A stretch of 64,000 bases of DNA from assembly GCA_944474755.1 (NCBI GenBank), contig OX104119.1:87734896-87798895 (forward strand), in the 5' to 3' direction. Positions 63,901 to 64,000 of the stretch are shown piece after piece. The translations under genes were made by a program, and so were the position numbers. The stretch's first letter is position 1. Every line of letters begins with the position of its first letter. The notes beneath the pieces were generated by a model. It saw only the letters and a program-made list of their open reading frames with translations. It had not been told where the DNA came from and ran no database searches. This DNA is from Limnoperna fortunei. Its lineage: Eukaryota; Mollusca; Bivalvia; Mytilida; Modiolidae.

Positions 63901-64000
63901 GAACATATATTTGAAATCATTGACAAAGTAATAAAAGATTTTCTGACCTTTGAACAAATTCTGCAAAAATGCCAAACTATTAACTTTTTGAAATACTATA
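60922..64000 (+). pseudogene. LINE ORF2: endonuclease plus reverse transcriptase, one frame with three TAA codons
   Basis: ORF2 nicks the target and reverse-transcribes element RNA there. The N-terminus is an apurinic-type endonuclease: ISMNVRGL, CFQETH, GDWNF (from 61342), IDYYQVS, RTDHSAILL. After a linker come the reverse transcriptase blocks: GKSPGSDGF (near 62360), NWRPISLLNTDYKI, DFEKAFD (62752-62772), RQGDPLSPYLF (from 62926), and the catalytic YADD (63052-63063), then SGLKMNASKTK. The whole 3,079 bases are one frame, interrupted only by TAA at 61237, 62482 and 63880; coding similarity continues across each (for example RPISLLN after the second, WKNVGI after the third). The C-terminus is cut by the window. 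The motif style fits the Tx1 branch of L1-like LINEs better than CR1, RTE or Jockey. With these stops it is probably inactive. Confidence 0.9.

Larger units (their letters stand above)
59080..64000 (+). mobile_element. Tx1/L1-type LINE, 5' part to window edge
   Basis: It starts next to the 50-bp array with a gtaagatggccgccgttatg segment, GC-rich against AT-rich flanks, as L1-like 5' ends often are. It then has a 5' leader, ORF1 (59369-60309, broken), a spacer of about 610 bp with a C run and T run (60690-60715), and ORF2 (60922 onward, broken) with endonuclease and reverse transcriptase. The element lies in sense orientation, probably inside the intron of the HEPN gene. Its 3' end is outside the window, so target duplication cannot be checked. 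Confidence 0.92.

Noticed and set aside
60922..64000. Altered genetic code (TAA as sense)
   Set aside because: The NHL exon ends at a plausible TAA, and the LINE is a decaying element; all stops being TAA fits AT-rich mutation.
59080..64000. LTR retrotransposon or retrovirus-like element
   Set aside because: No protease, RNase H-integrase order or long terminal repeats; the endonuclease followed by RT with YADD is LINE-type.

Overview
The window is eukaryotic and most likely from a mollusc, probably a bivalve. The evidence is split exons with GT-AG signals, tRNA-headed SINEs of a type common in mollusc genomes, a Tx1/L1-type LINE, an NHL/TRIM-like beta-propeller exon, and a DZIP3-type HEPN exon of a kind expanded in bivalves. 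The species assignment is inference; the families are read from sequence motifs. There is no sign of prokaryotic or organellar sequence.

The window is gene-poor and dominated by tandem repeats. About 33 kb, roughly half of the window, is tandem array. From left to right the arrays are: 60 bp x14 (451-1292); a 121 bp unit that includes the end of a coding exon (2735-3470); 25 bp (4150-5255); 39 bp with higher-order structure (5782-13930); 84 bp (13930-14215); 65 bp x18 (14682-15840); 45 bp x23 (16967-17999); a 76 bp satellite of about 162 copies (20285-32625); 57 bp x4 (34611-34840); 70 bp in two blocks (38828-42252 and 42793-45134); and a 50 bp unit that carries a splice donor (57694-59079). 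Most long open frames inside these arrays are by-products of a period divisible by three.

Only two host-gene pieces can be supported. The first is the last coding exon of an NHL/TRIM-like protein (1966-2786, +). The second is a HEPN (DZIP3-like) exon (57042-57736, +). Both exons end inside a minisatellite built from the exon's own terminus. In the first, the last 15 codons plus the stop are multiplied. In the second, the last roughly 40 coding bases plus the 5' splice site are multiplied 27 times. A Tx1/L1-type LINE (from about 59080 to the window edge) begins directly after the second array. Its ORF1 carries a stop and a frameshift. Its ORF2 is one continuous frame broken only by three TAA codons.

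The centre (about 15.8-34.4 kb) is a large inverted repeat around a 200-N scaffold gap. Both arms carry the same ordered parts with very different array copy numbers (65 bp 18:1, 45 bp 23:3, 76 bp 2:162). Just left of the gap lies a perfect palindrome with an 8 bp loop. This is either a real palindromic duplication or two haplotypes joined head-to-head. Between 34.4 and 57 kb the sequence is AT-rich and non-coding, with several SINEs (one with a perfect 15 bp target-site duplication), a 200 bp foldback element, and a 540 bp insertion that splits the 70 bp array.
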